Shown in pieces: positions 1-7,836 of a DNA stretch of 64,000 bases; position 1 is the first letter of the stretch, and every line of letters begins with the position of its first letter. The stretch spans positions 5,417,501 through 5,481,500 of the forward strand of contig NZ_CP109583.1 of the NCBI RefSeq assembly GCF_036250755.1, in the 5' to 3' direction. The DNA comes from Streptomyces uncialis (GTDB lineage Bacteria > Actinomycetota > Actinomycetes > Streptomycetales > Streptomycetaceae). The notes under the pieces are model-generated. The model ran no database searches, was not told where the DNA came from, and worked only from the letters and a program-made list of their open reading frames with translations. Both the position numbers and the translations under genes were made by a program.

Positions 1-1739
1 ATGTGGTAACCGATGACGGTGCCGCCCGCGAGGTCCGGCCCCGAACCACCGCTCACCCCGACGAGATGCAGCCCCTGTACGGGGACCCCGGGGTACGTAC
101 GGCGCCACTCCACCTCGCCGTCGGCGGCCCGCACCCGGCTCGCGAGGACCCCGCCGCCCCCGCAGAACAGGGTCTCGGCACGGGCGACACAGCGCAGTTC
201 GTCGGCGAAGGAACGTTCCCCGCGGACGTTCTTCCGCCAGGGGGCGAACCCGGCGGGGAGCGCCGCCCCGCCCCCGGCGACCACCCGGCTGTCCTGGGTC
301 TGCCGGGTGGTGCCCGCGGTCCCGCCCGTCCCGGTTTCCCCGTCGGGCCCCAGCAGGGCGACCCCGGTGGTGATCAGCGCGACGGCCGACGCGGCGACCG
401 CGGCGACGAGGAGGGCCCGGCGGGTACGGGTACGGGAGCGGGTGCGGGTGGTGGGGGAGCGGGAGCCGTGGGAGGCGGTGCCGGCGCCGGTCGCCGGGTC
501 GGCGTCCGAACGGTCGCCGTCGGAACGGGTGCCGGGGGCGGGGACGGGGGCGTCACGGTCGCCGTCGCCGTCGTCGCCGTCGTCGTCATCGGAAACAGCA
601 CCGGACCCACCGGACCCGGACCCGGGAGCGCCACCGTCGGCGGAACCGGAACCGGAACCGGAACCGGAACCGGAACCGGAACCGAAGTCCTCGGATGACA
701 ACTCCCAGAGGGCGCCCCCGTCCCCGAACCCAGCCCCGTCCCCGAACCCGGTACCGCCCGCGTCCGCGTACCCGCCCCCGTGCGGGCTGTCGTGCGGGCC
801 GTCGGACGGGCCGTCAGGCGTGCTGTCGGGGGTGGTGTCCGTGGTCGGGTGTCCGGTGCCCGGCAGGGTCGCGAGTTCGGACATCGGCGCGGACGCGGGG
901 CCCAGGTCCTCGGGCAGCGCGCGCAGCGCGACCAGCAGTTCGTGCGCGGACGGCCGCCCCTTGCGCTCCTTCGCGAGGCACGGCTCGACGACATCCCGCA
1001 GCACTGCGGGCATCGCGCCGAGTACGGGGTCCTCGTGCACGACCTGGTACGCCGTCATGTACGGGCTGTCCGCGTCGAACGGCCCCTGCCCGGTCGACGC
1101 GTACACGAGCAGGGTCGCCAGCGAGAACACGTCGGACTCCGGCCCGACCGTACGCGGCGACTGCAACTGCTCGGGCGACATGAACGGCGGCGTACCGATG
1201 ACCCGGCCCGTCATCGTGAGCGTCTGATGGCCCGTGGCCGCCCGGGAGATGCCGAAGTCGATGACCCGGGGGCCGTCGGGGGACAGGACGACGTTCGACG
1301 GCTTCAGATCACGGTGGATGACGCCCGCGCGATGGATCTCACGCAGCGCCTCCGCCAGCCCGATGGCGAGTCTGCGCAGTTCGGCGCCGTGCAGCGAACC
1401 GCCGTCGCTGATGCGCTGGGCGAGGGTCGGCCCGGGGATGTACGCGGTGGCCATCCAGGGGTGCGCGCCCTCGGGGTCGGCGTCGACGACGGCGGCGGTG
1501 AACACCCCGCTCACCCGGCGCGCGGCGGACACCTCCTGCCGGAACCGGATACGGAATTCCTCGTCGTCCGCGAACTGCTTGTGGATCAGCTTGATCGCGA
1601 CGGGACGGCCGGATTCGGTACGCGCCAGGAACACGGTTCCCATGCCGCCGGAACCGAGGCGCGCCTCCAGGGGGTAGCCACCGATCTGTTCAGGGTCCCC
1701 GCCCCGAAGCTGCACAACTCCCCACCCCACCCGTTCCAC
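1..1739 (-). CDS. Serine/threonine protein kinase with extracytoplasmic sensor domain (3' end outside window)
   Basis: Transmembrane Hanks-type kinase that phosphorylates Ser/Thr of partner proteins in response to an outside signal. Reading the minus strand shows the glycine loop GSGGMG, the lysine in VAIK, the catalytic loop HRDLKPSN and DFG, all in the first ~200 residues. A Gly-Ser-rich linker follows, then one membrane helix (near residues 443-465) with an Arg/Thr-rich cytoplasmic flank. The visible outer part resembles the start of a PQQ-type beta-propeller. The frame is open to the window edge, so the C-terminus is missing. The start is uncertain: GTG at 1739, or GTG at 1715, which begins VQLRGGDPEQIG like many Streptomyces kinases. 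The family is clear; its substrate and ligand cannot be inferred. Confidence 0.9.
   Translation of the reverse strand, partial: MERVGWGVVQLRGGDPEQIGGYPLEARLGSGGMGTVFLARTESGRPVAIKLIHKQFADDEEFRIRFRQEVSAARRVSGVFTAAVVDADPEGAHPWMATAYIPGPTLAQRISDGGSLHGAELRRLAIGLAEALREIHRAGVIHRDLKPSNVVLSPDGPRVIDFGISRAATGHQTLTMTGRVIGTPPFMSPEQLQSPRTVGPESDVFSLATLLVYASTGQGPFDADSPYMTAYQVVHEDPVLGAMPAVLRDVVEPCLAKERKGRPSAHELLVALRALPEDLGPASAPMSELATLPGTGHPTTDTTPDSTPDGPSDGPHDSPHGGGYADAGGTGFGDGAGFGDGGALWELSSEDFGSGSGSGSGSGSGSADGGAPGSGSGGSGAVSDDDDGDDGDGDRDAPVPAPGTRSDGDRSDADPATGAGTASHGSRSPTTRTRSRTRTRRALLVAAVAASAVALITTGVALLGPDGETGTGGTAGTTRQTQDSRVVAGGGAALPAGFAPWRKNVRGERSFADELRCVARAETLFCGGGGVLASRVRAADGEVEWRRTYPGVPVQGLHLVGVSGGSGPDLAGGTVIGYH
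642..684. repeat. GGAACC hexanucleotide microsatellite inside the kinase gene
   Basis: About seven consecutive copies of GGAACC on the plus strand. On the coding (minus) strand they give an uninterrupted Gly-Ser dipeptide run in the linker between the kinase domain and the membrane helix. The unit is two codons, so slippage would change linker length without a frameshift. Confidence 0.85.
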
Positions 1740-2150
1740 GGTCAAGAGATCCCGCCTCGGTGAACAAACTAGCGGTTCGCCGGGGGAACGCGGGTGGGCG
1801 GAAGCCGCCCAAGAGGTGATCGGTCCGGCATACCGGCCAGTAGGCGGCGCGGGACGGTGCGGAAGTGCTCCCGGTGACTCAAGCGCCCCCACCCGGAACA
1901 GGTGTCCCACTGGCCCCGACCGGGAACCGCCCCACCCCCGGCCGGGAACCACCCCTCCACCGGCATCCCTCCACCGGCACCCCGGCCACCGCGCCCGCCG
2001 TCCCCGCCGCCTCGGCCCTCCCGCCCGACCCTCCCCCTGCTTGCGACCGGAACCGTCCCACCGGGTCCCCGCTCAGCCATCCGGGCGCCCGTACCGGCGA
2101 CCCGCCCCCGTACGCGCCCGCCGCGCCCACCCCGGGGCGACAATCGGCCG
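1740..2150. other. Intergenic region between kinase and small membrane protein gene
   Basis: Divergent promoter region of about 410 bases with no convincing gene. The middle part (about 1880-2130) is strongly C-rich on the plus strand. It opens long but non-biased frames in several phases, which I regard as spurious. I could not pick out a secure promoter. Confidence 0.5.
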
Positions 2151-2633
2151 GTGAGCGAACCCCCCACCCCGGTGACGGGGCCCCGGCCCGCCCCCCTGCG
2201 GTTCTTCGGTACGACCTGGGTGCGGCACGACGGTCATTACGCGCTGCGCCGCGCGGGAGTGGCGACCGGCTCCCTCACCGCCGCGTTCGGCGGATGCCTG
2301 GTGCTGCGCTTCGCCCACCAGGGCCTCGCCGCCGGTCAGGTCGGCCCGTATGTGAACCTCCTGGTCCTGGGCACGTTCGCGCTCTGTTCGGCGCTCGCGT
2401 TCCGCCGTACCTGGACGGGCTTCCGCGGCGGCCCCGACCCCGGCGCCACACCCCCGGCCCGCGCCACGATGGCCCTCGGTTTCCTCGGCACGCTGCTGGC
2501 CTACTTCCTGCGTTCCCTCGCCGAGGCGCCCGGCGAGAAACGGCTCCGCGCCCGGTACGAGGAGGAGCGCGCCCAGTACGTACGCCGGGTCGCGCGCCGC
2601 ACGGGCAACCCCGCGAAACGCGGCCCGGGGTAG
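2151..2633 (+). CDS. Small integral membrane protein of unknown function
   Basis: Predicted 160-residue protein starting at GTG (VSEPPTPVTG). A much longer upstream frame exists but is proline/arginine noise. Three hydrophobic stretches are visible: GVATGSLTAAFGGCLVL, YVNLLVLGTFALCSALAF and MALGFLGTLLAYFL. A charged, Arg/Glu-rich tail after the last helix (EKRLRARYEEERAQYVRR) is probably cytoplasmic. I recognise no catalytic motif. Such proteins are sometimes loosely annotated as EamA-type transporters, but three helices are too few for that. It lies 71 bases upstream of the ABC exporter genes on the same strand. The operator-like palindrome in the gap suggests those genes have their own promoter or a regulated internal start. 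Confidence 0.65.
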   Translation: MSEPPTPVTGPRPAPLRFFGTTWVRHDGHYALRRAGVATGSLTAAFGGCLVLRFAHQGLAAGQVGPYVNLLVLGTFALCSALAFRRTWTGFRGGPDPGATPPARATMALGFLGTLLAYFLRSLAEAPGEKRLRARYEEERAQYVRRVARRTGNPAKRGPG

Positions 2634-2694
2634 CTGCCGTACCCCTGCGCCGTTCCGTTCCGTCCGCCTTGACGGGCGGCACCGCCAGGAGGAG

Positions 2695-2714
2695 TATTCA
2701 TCACATGATGAATA
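2695..2714. promoter_or_regulatory. 20-bp palindrome spanning the start codon of the ABC exporter operon
   Basis: TATTCATCA-CA-TGATGAATA: two perfect 9-bp arms around a 2-bp centre. It is AT-rich in a very GC-rich genome. It lies immediately 3' of the GGAGG ribosome site and covers the start codon. The size and symmetry fit a TetR/GntR-class dimer operator. No regulator gene is adjacent. Confidence 0.7.
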
Positions 2715-3496
2715 AAACTCGGGAGCATCCGCCCGGCCCCCTCGGCCCGGCGGTCGACGCGGCCGGCCTCACCGTCGTACGGGGTCCGCGCACCGTCCTG
2801 AAGGGCCTCACGTTCACGATTCCCCGGGGCCGGATCACTGGTCTGCTGGGCCCCTCGGGCTGTGGGAAGTCGACCTTGATACGGGCGGTCGTCGGCACCC
2901 AGGCCAAGGTCACCGGCACACTCGACGTCCTCGGCCACCCGGCCGGCACCCGGTCGCTGCGCTCACGCGTCGGCTACGTCACCCAGGCGCCCTCCGTCTA
3001 CGACGACCTGACCGTCCGCCAGAACCTCGACTACTTCGCCACCGTCCTCGACCCGGGCCGCCCGGCGGCCGACCGCCGACGCCACCACGTCGAACGCGCC
3101 CTCACAGATGTCGCCCTGACCTCCCACGCCGACGCTCTCGCGGGGAACCTCTCCGGCGGCCAGCGCAGCCGGGTCTCCCTCGCGGTGGCCCTGCTCGGCA
3201 CCCCCGAACTGCTCGTCCTCGACGAACCGACCGTCGGCCTCGACCCCGTGCTCCGCCGCGAACTGTGGAAGCTCTTCCACCAGCTGGCGGCCGAGCGCCA
3301 GGTCACGATCCTCGTCTCCTCCCATGTCATGGACGAGGCGGAACGCTGCCACCGGCTCCTGCTGATGCGCGACGGCGAACTCCTCGCCGACGACACCCCC
3401 GAGGCACTGCGCACCCGCACCGCCACCGACACCGTCGAGGACGCCTTCCTCACCCTCGTGACCCGGGCGGCCCCGGCCGGAACCCCCGCCACCTGA
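2705..3496 (+). CDS. ABC-2 type exporter, ATP-binding subunit
   Basis: Cytoplasmic ATPase that powers the membrane subunit encoded next to it. Over 263 residues it shows Walker A GPSGCGKST (about residue 50), signature LSGGQRSRVSLA, Walker B LLVLDEPTVGLDP and the H-loop SSHVMDEAERC. This is the order found in drug/antibiotic exporters of the DrrA type. The start ATG follows AGGAGGAG; a second ATG comes right after it. The permease gene begins 29 bases downstream with its own GAAGGAG site, so the two form an operon. The palindrome over the start codon suggests repression relieved by a ligand. Substrate unknown; multidrug or antibiotic export is an inference from the family. Confidence 0.92.
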   Translation: MMNKTREHPPGPLGPAVDAAGLTVVRGPRTVLKGLTFTIPRGRITGLLGPSGCGKSTLIRAVVGTQAKVTGTLDVLGHPAGTRSLRSRVGYVTQAPSVYDDLTVRQNLDYFATVLDPGRPAADRRRHHVERALTDVALTSHADALAGNLSGGQRSRVSLAVALLGTPELLVLDEPTVGLDPVLRRELWKLFHQLAAERQVTILVSSHVMDEAERCHRLLLMRDGELLADDTPEALRTRTATDTVEDAFLTLVTRAAPAGTPAT

Positions 3497-3525
3497 CCCC
3501 GACCGACCGGTTCGAAGGAGGCCCC

Positions 3526-4263
3526 ATGAACACCGCACGGACCCTGGCCACGGCCACCCGCGTGCTGCGCCAGCTCAGCCACGACCGCAGATCACTCGCC
3601 CTGCTGCTGCTGGTCCCCTGCGTGATGCTCTTCCTGCTGCGCTACGTCTTCGACGGTGCCCCCCGCACCTTCGACTCCATCGGCGCCTCACTGCTCGGCA
3701 TCTTCCCGCTGATCACGATGTTCCTGGTCACCTCGATCGCGACCCTCCGCGAACGCACCTCCGGCACCCTCGAACGCCTCCTCGCGATGCCGCTGGGCAA
3801 GGCCGACATCATCGCGGGCTACGCCCTCGCCTTCGGCGCCCTCGCCGTCGTCCAGTCCGTCCTCGCGACCGCCCTCGCGCTGTGGGGCCTGGGCCTGGAC
3901 ATCAACGGTTCCGCCTGGCTCCTGCTGCTCGTCGCACTCCTCGACGCCCTGCTGGGCACCGCGCTCGGCCTGTTCGTCTCGGCGTTCGCGGCCTCGGAGT
4001 TCCAGGCCGTCCAGTTCATGCCGGCGGTGATCTTCCCGCAACTCCTGCTGTGCGGACTGTTCGCCGCGCGCTCCAGCATGCAACCCGTCCTGGAGGCCGT
4101 CTCGAACGTCCTGCCCATGTCGTACGCGGTGGACGGTATGAACCAGATCATGATCCACCCGGACGTCACCGCCGACTTCGTCCGGGACGCCGGTGTCGTC
4201 GCGGGCTGCGCGCTGCTGGTCCTCACCCTCGGCGCCGCCACCCTCAGACGCCGCACCCGGTGA
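3526..4263 (+). CDS. ABC-2 type exporter, permease subunit
   Basis: Membrane half of the exporter, 245 residues. Six hydrophobic segments can be followed, starting with LALLLLVPCVMLFLLRYVF and ending with VVAGCALLVLTLGAATL. The segment SIATLRERTSGTLERLLAMPL contains the conserved ABC-2 ERTSGTLE element, and the NVLPMSYAVDGMNQ loop precedes the last helix. It pairs with the upstream ATPase. Its final codons lie inside a 19-bp tandem repeat that continues past the stop, so the C-terminal RRRTR could vary with repeat copy number. Confidence 0.92.
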   Translation: MNTARTLATATRVLRQLSHDRRSLALLLLVPCVMLFLLRYVFDGAPRTFDSIGASLLGIFPLITMFLVTSIATLRERTSGTLERLLAMPLGKADIIAGYALAFGALAVVQSVLATALALWGLGLDINGSAWLLLLVALLDALLGTALGLFVSAFAASEFQAVQFMPAVIFPQLLLCGLFAARSSMQPVLEAVSNVLPMSYAVDGMNQIMIHPDVTADFVRDAGVVAGCALLVLTLGAATLRRRTR

Positions 4264-4400
4264 CACAGGCCGCACCCAGTGACACCGCCCGCACCCGGTG
4301 GCACAGACCGGACCCGGTGGCGCAGGCCGGACTCGTTGACACCGCCCGCACCGGGAGCCATCGCCCCCGCACCCGGAGCCACCGCCCCCGCACCCCGACC
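4252..4400. repeat. 19-bp minisatellite, about 7 degenerate copies
   Basis: Tandem units such as CGCACCCGGTGACACAGGC and CGCACCCAGTGACACCGCC, each 19 bases, begin in the last codons of the permease gene. They run towards proC and become more diverged (CGCACCGGGAGCCATCGCC) at the right end. Several copies carry TGA in different phases, so the permease stop is itself part of a repeat. Confidence 0.8.
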
Positions 4401-4535
4401 GGACCGGCAGAGCGAGCACCCCGGAAAGGCCACGGCGTACGCGCTCCGCGCACCCGCGCCGAGCGGACGACGAGCCCCGCGTACCCCCTCTGAAAGGATG
4501 AGCGGCAACAACCGTCCCGCGGAAGGCCGCACGTC

Positions 4536-5348
4536 ATGCCCCAGAAAGTCGCAGTCCTCGGCACCGGAAAGATCGGCGAGGCACTGCTCAGCGGAGTCAT
4601 CCGGTCGGGCTGGCCCCCGGCCGACCTCTTCATCACGGCCCGCCGCCCGGAACGCGCGGAGGAACTCCGGGTCCGCCACGGTGTCGTCCCCGTCACCAAC
4701 CAGGAGGCCGCCAAGCAGGCCGACACCCTGATCCTGACGGTCAAGCCCCAGGACATGGGCGCGCTGCTCGACGAACTGGCCCCCCATATCCCCGCCGGCC
4801 GTCTGGTCATCAGCGGCGCCGCGGGTATCCCCACCACGTTCCTGGAGGAACGGCTTCCCGAGGGCACCCCCGTCGTCCGCGTCATGACGAACACCCCCGC
4901 CCTCGTGGACGAGGCGATGTCTGTGATCTCCGCCGGCACCCACGCCAGCGCCCAGCACCTCGCCCACGCGGAGGAGATCTTCGGCGCCGTCGGCAAGACC
5001 CTCCGGGTCCCCGAGTCCCAGCAGGACGCGGCCACCGCGCTGTCCGGCTCCGGCCCGGCGTACTTCTACTACCTGGTCGAGGCGATGACCGACGCGGGCA
5101 TCCTGCTGGGCCTGCCCCGCGACAAGGCCCACGAACTCATCGTGCAGGCCGCGATCGGCGCCGCCGTGATGCTCCGCGACAGCGGCGAACACCCCGTCAA
5201 GCTCCGCGAGAACGTCACCTCACCCGCCGGTACGACGATCAACGCGATCCGCGAACTGGAGAACCACGGTGTCCGGGCCGCCCTGATCGCCGCCCTCGAA
5301 GCGGCTCGCGACCGCAGCCGTGAACTCGCCTCCGGCACCAGCACCTGA
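4536..5348 (+). CDS. proC: Pyrroline-5-carboxylate reductase
   Basis: Last step of proline biosynthesis: NAD(P)H-dependent reduction of 1-pyrroline-5-carboxylate to L-proline in the cytoplasm. At 270 residues it has the normal family length. It shows the N-terminal Rossmann motif VAVLGTGKIGEALLSG, the VKPQDM element after the fourth strand, RVMTNTPALV, and the C-terminal signature in SGSGPAYFYYLVEAM through LRENVTSPAGTT. The ATG follows a GCGGAAGG region. It appears to be a single gene: repeats lie on both sides and the next gene is on the opposite strand. Confidence 0.96.
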   Translation: MPQKVAVLGTGKIGEALLSGVIRSGWPPADLFITARRPERAEELRVRHGVVPVTNQEAAKQADTLILTVKPQDMGALLDELAPHIPAGRLVISGAAGIPTTFLEERLPEGTPVVRVMTNTPALVDEAMSVISAGTHASAQHLAHAEEIFGAVGKTLRVPESQQDAATALSGSGPAYFYYLVEAMTDAGILLGLPRDKAHELIVQAAIGAAVMLRDSGEHPVKLRENVTSPAGTTINAIRELENHGVRAALIAALEAARDRSRELASGTST

Positions 5349-5740
5349 ACCCACCCCCGTCCCGCCCACCAGGCCCCGGGCCCGTCGACCGGCCACCACC
5401 CCCGCCCGTCGCCCGCCCGCCCGTCCGCCCCGGCGCCCAAGGCCCACCGCCACCCGCCGGGAACCCGCCCCGCAAGCCGCCCACAAGGCGGCCGGGCAAC
5501 GGCGCCCCCGCACCCGCCCGGCAATTCCGGCCCGGCCGTACCGGCCCCGCCCGGCCGTACCGGCCCCGCCCGGCCGTACCGGCCCCGCCCGGCCGTACGC
5601 CAGCCGTGACCCGTGACCCGGCCCCGTCACCGGCCCCCGGGCTCGCTTGGCGGCCCCGGCAACCCGCGCCCCGCTACCCGCGCCCGGCAATTCCCCTCAG
5701 GCACCCGGCAATTCCCCCCGGACACCCGGCCAGGCCCGCC
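5349..5740. other. Repeat-rich convergent intergenic region
   Basis: About 390 bases between the ends of two convergent genes, with no gene I can support. It is almost pure G+C and contains the 19-bp tandem array at 5534-5597. Scattered copies of CCCGGCAATTCC lie around 5517 and 5685-5725. Several short inverted repeats around GGCCGTACCGGCC could fold and serve as terminators for both neighbours. Confidence 0.5.
5534..5597. repeat. 19-bp tandem repeat, 3.4 copies
   Basis: GGCCGTACCGGCCCCGCCC repeated three times exactly, with a fourth partial copy. Unit length equals that of the array 1.2 kb upstream, although the sequence differs. Perfect copies imply recent expansion. Confidence 0.85.
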
Positions 5741-6172
5741 TCATTGCTCCCCCAGCACCATCCACTTCTCCACGTTCTTCATCGGGGCGAACCCCACCCG
5801 GGCGTACACCTCATGGGCGTCGGCCGTCGCGAGCAGGATCCGGCGCAGCCCGTACGCCGCCAGACGGTCACGGACAGCCGCCGTCAGCGCCGTACCCACT
5901 CCCGCGCCGCGCGCCGCCGGTGCTACGTACACATCGCACAACCACGCGAAGGTCGCCCGGTCGGTCACCACCCGCGCGTACGCGACCTGCGCCCCGGAAC
6001 CTTCCTTGTACACACCGAAGTTCAGCGACCCGTCGATCGCCTGATCCTGCTTCTCCCGTGAGCGCCCGCGCGCCCAGTACGAGTCCTGCGACAACCAGCG
6101 ATGCACCTCTGCGCGATCGACCCGCGCGACATCCTCGGACAACTCGAAGCCTTTCGGCAGCACCTCACTCAT
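5741..6172 (-). CDS. GNAT family N-acetyltransferase
   Basis: Acetyl-CoA-dependent transferase of 143 residues. The acetyl-CoA binding signature is visible as VAPAARGAGVGTALTAAV. The preceding strand is FAWLCDVYV, and the C-terminal strand and helix are ILLATADAHEVYARVGFAPM. The layout resembles the small GNATs that acetylate amines or amino acids; the substrate cannot be read from sequence. I chose ATG at 6172 (MSEVLPKGFELSED) rather than an upstream start because the family begins here and a GGGGGG ribosome site precedes it. It lies between proC and the MFS gene and is probably transcribed with the latter, 78 bases away. Confidence 0.85.
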   Translation of the reverse strand: MSEVLPKGFELSEDVARVDRAEVHRWLSQDSYWARGRSREKQDQAIDGSLNFGVYKEGSGAQVAYARVVTDRATFAWLCDVYVAPAARGAGVGTALTAAVRDRLAAYGLRRILLATADAHEVYARVGFAPMKNVEKWMVLGEQ

Positions 6173-6250
6173 CCCCCCAGCCAACCACCACCCCCGGACC
6201 CCACCCCGAGCCACCCCACCCCCGGACCTCAGCCGGGGAACCCCGAGACC

Positions 6251-7621
6251 TCAGCCGTCAGCAGCTTCACCCGCACCCCCACTCCCACCTCCACCGGCGG
6301 ACTTCCCCGCGTCCTCCCGCCCCCCGGACACCGCACCACCCCGCTGCGGGCCGTTCCGCCCACCGGAATCCGCACCCCCGGTACCGCTGCCGTCCCCACC
6401 CACGGAACCGGCCTCCCGGGCATCTCCCGCCCCACCGGCCACGCTCCAGGAGGGCTCCGCGTCCACCGGGCCCCGCAGCCCCGGGGCCAGGGCCACCGTC
6501 ACAGCCACCGACATCGCGGCCATCACCCCTATCGCCACCGACGGCGAGGTCCACTGCGCGACCGCGCCCGCGAGCCCGGCGGCCAGCCCCTGCGCCGTCA
6601 TCATCCCCGCGCCGTGCAGCCCGAGTGCCTGCCCGCTCAACTCCTCCGGGGTGAGCGCCATCAACCGCTCCTGCAACAGCAACGTCGACGCGAACCCCAC
6701 CGAGGCCAGCGTCACCGCCACCGCCGCCAGCGCCGTCGGCGGACCGAACAGGAACACCACGTACGGCACCGCCAACAGCAACCGCAACGGCGCGTCGAGC
6801 CGCGCCCGCCACCGCGGCGGCAGGAACCGCCCCGCCACCGTGTCCCCGATGAACATCCCCAGCGCCGCGAACGCGAACAACAGCCCCGCCCGCTCGGGGT
6901 CGTACGGCACGAACAACGCCTCGCACCCGACGACCAGGCCGTTCGGCACCCACAGCGCGAGATACGTGTACCGCCGTGGCCGCGACGACCACAGCAGCCG
7001 GTTCGTACGCCATGTCTCCGTGACCGAAGCCCGTCCCGCCACCCTCGGCGCCCGCTCGGTCAGCCCGAACCGGGTGATGACCGCCGAACCCAGATACAGC
7101 CCCGCCCCCAGCAGCAGCGCCCCCCGCGGCGACATCAGTGTGATCAGCACCCCGCCCACCGCGAACCCGGCCACCTGCATCAGTCCCGTGGCCATGTTCA
7201 TCACCGACCGCCCCAGCAGATACCCCTCCCGCGCGAGGATCTCGTTGAGCAGCCCGTACCGCACCCCGCCCCCGAGCGACGCCGCCGCGCCCATCACGAA
7301 CAGGACCACGAACAGCGCCCACACCGGCATCCCCGGCACGGCCTGCACCGCCGTCCCCACCGCGAACAGCGCCGCCAGCCCCACGAGCGCCGCCCTCGGC
7401 GGCACCCGGTCCGCCGCCGACATCAGTACCGTCGCCCCCACGACCTGGGCCAGCGCCTGCCCGAACATGCTGAGCGCCGCGAGCAACGGCGACCCCGTCG
7501 CCCCGTAGACCAGCACCCCCAGCGCCAGCCCGCTGACCGTCGACGCCGCCACATGCAACGAACTGCTCAAGAACAGCGGCGTGAACTCAGGCGCCCCGAA
7601 CAACTCCCGGTAAGTACGCAT
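6251..7621 (-). CDS. Major facilitator superfamily transporter
   Basis: 456-residue membrane protein with about twelve hydrophobic segments, from LFLSSSLHVAASTVSGLALG to GVMAAMSVAVTVALAPGL. The N-half repeats charged loops (SAADRVPPRAALVG) like those of drug/proton antiporters. The last ~75 residues are Gly/Ser-rich, probably unstructured and cytoplasmic. It is transcribed away from the ArsR-like gene at 7837, a usual regulator-transporter arrangement. Substrate unknown; export of a drug or metabolite is inferred from the family and the divergent regulator. Confidence 0.88.
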   Translation of the reverse strand: MRTYRELFGAPEFTPLFLSSSLHVAASTVSGLALGVLVYGATGSPLLAALSMFGQALAQVVGATVLMSAADRVPPRAALVGLAALFAVGTAVQAVPGMPVWALFVVLFVMGAAASLGGGVRYGLLNEILAREGYLLGRSVMNMATGLMQVAGFAVGGVLITLMSPRGALLLGAGLYLGSAVITRFGLTERAPRVAGRASVTETWRTNRLLWSSRPRRYTYLALWVPNGLVVGCEALFVPYDPERAGLLFAFAALGMFIGDTVAGRFLPPRWRARLDAPLRLLLAVPYVVFLFGPPTALAAVAVTLASVGFASTLLLQERLMALTPEELSGQALGLHGAGMMTAQGLAAGLAGAVAQWTSPSVAIGVMAAMSVAVTVALAPGLRGPVDAEPSWSVAGGAGDAREAGSVGGDGSGTGGADSGGRNGPQRGGAVSGGREDAGKSAGGGGSGGAGEAADG

Positions 7622-7723
7622 CCTCGGAGTCTCAACACCCCACCCCTGAACCCCTTAGTCTTTCGCCCCCACGCGAAACCCAGCCCGGCCCGGCGCCACC
7701 CCGCGATCCCCCAAAGAGGCAAC

Positions 7724-7793
7724 ACCGACCAACGCACCGACCAACGCAGAACAGAAGACGAGGCGGAACAAGACGGAACAAGACGCAACAAGG
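7724..7793. repeat. Two short direct-repeat arrays in the MFS/ArsR divergent promoter
   Basis: ACCGACCAACGC occurs twice back to back (12-bp period, 7724-7747). GGAACAAGAC follows twice, with a third diverged copy GCAACAAGGC (10-bp period, 7764-7793). They lie just upstream of the regulator start in the divergent promoter region and could be binding sites on one helix face. Confidence 0.6.
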
Positions 7794-7836
7794 CGAAGTA
7801 GGTCGGAACGGTTCAGAACAGGACAGGAGAAGGTAC

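Noticed and set aside
3..1763. Long plus-strand open frames through the kinase region (up to 400 codons)
   Set aside because: They are antisense to a clear kinase with all catalytic motifs. Their Gly/Thr or Arg/Pro runs are by-products of GC-rich codons and the GGAACC repeat.
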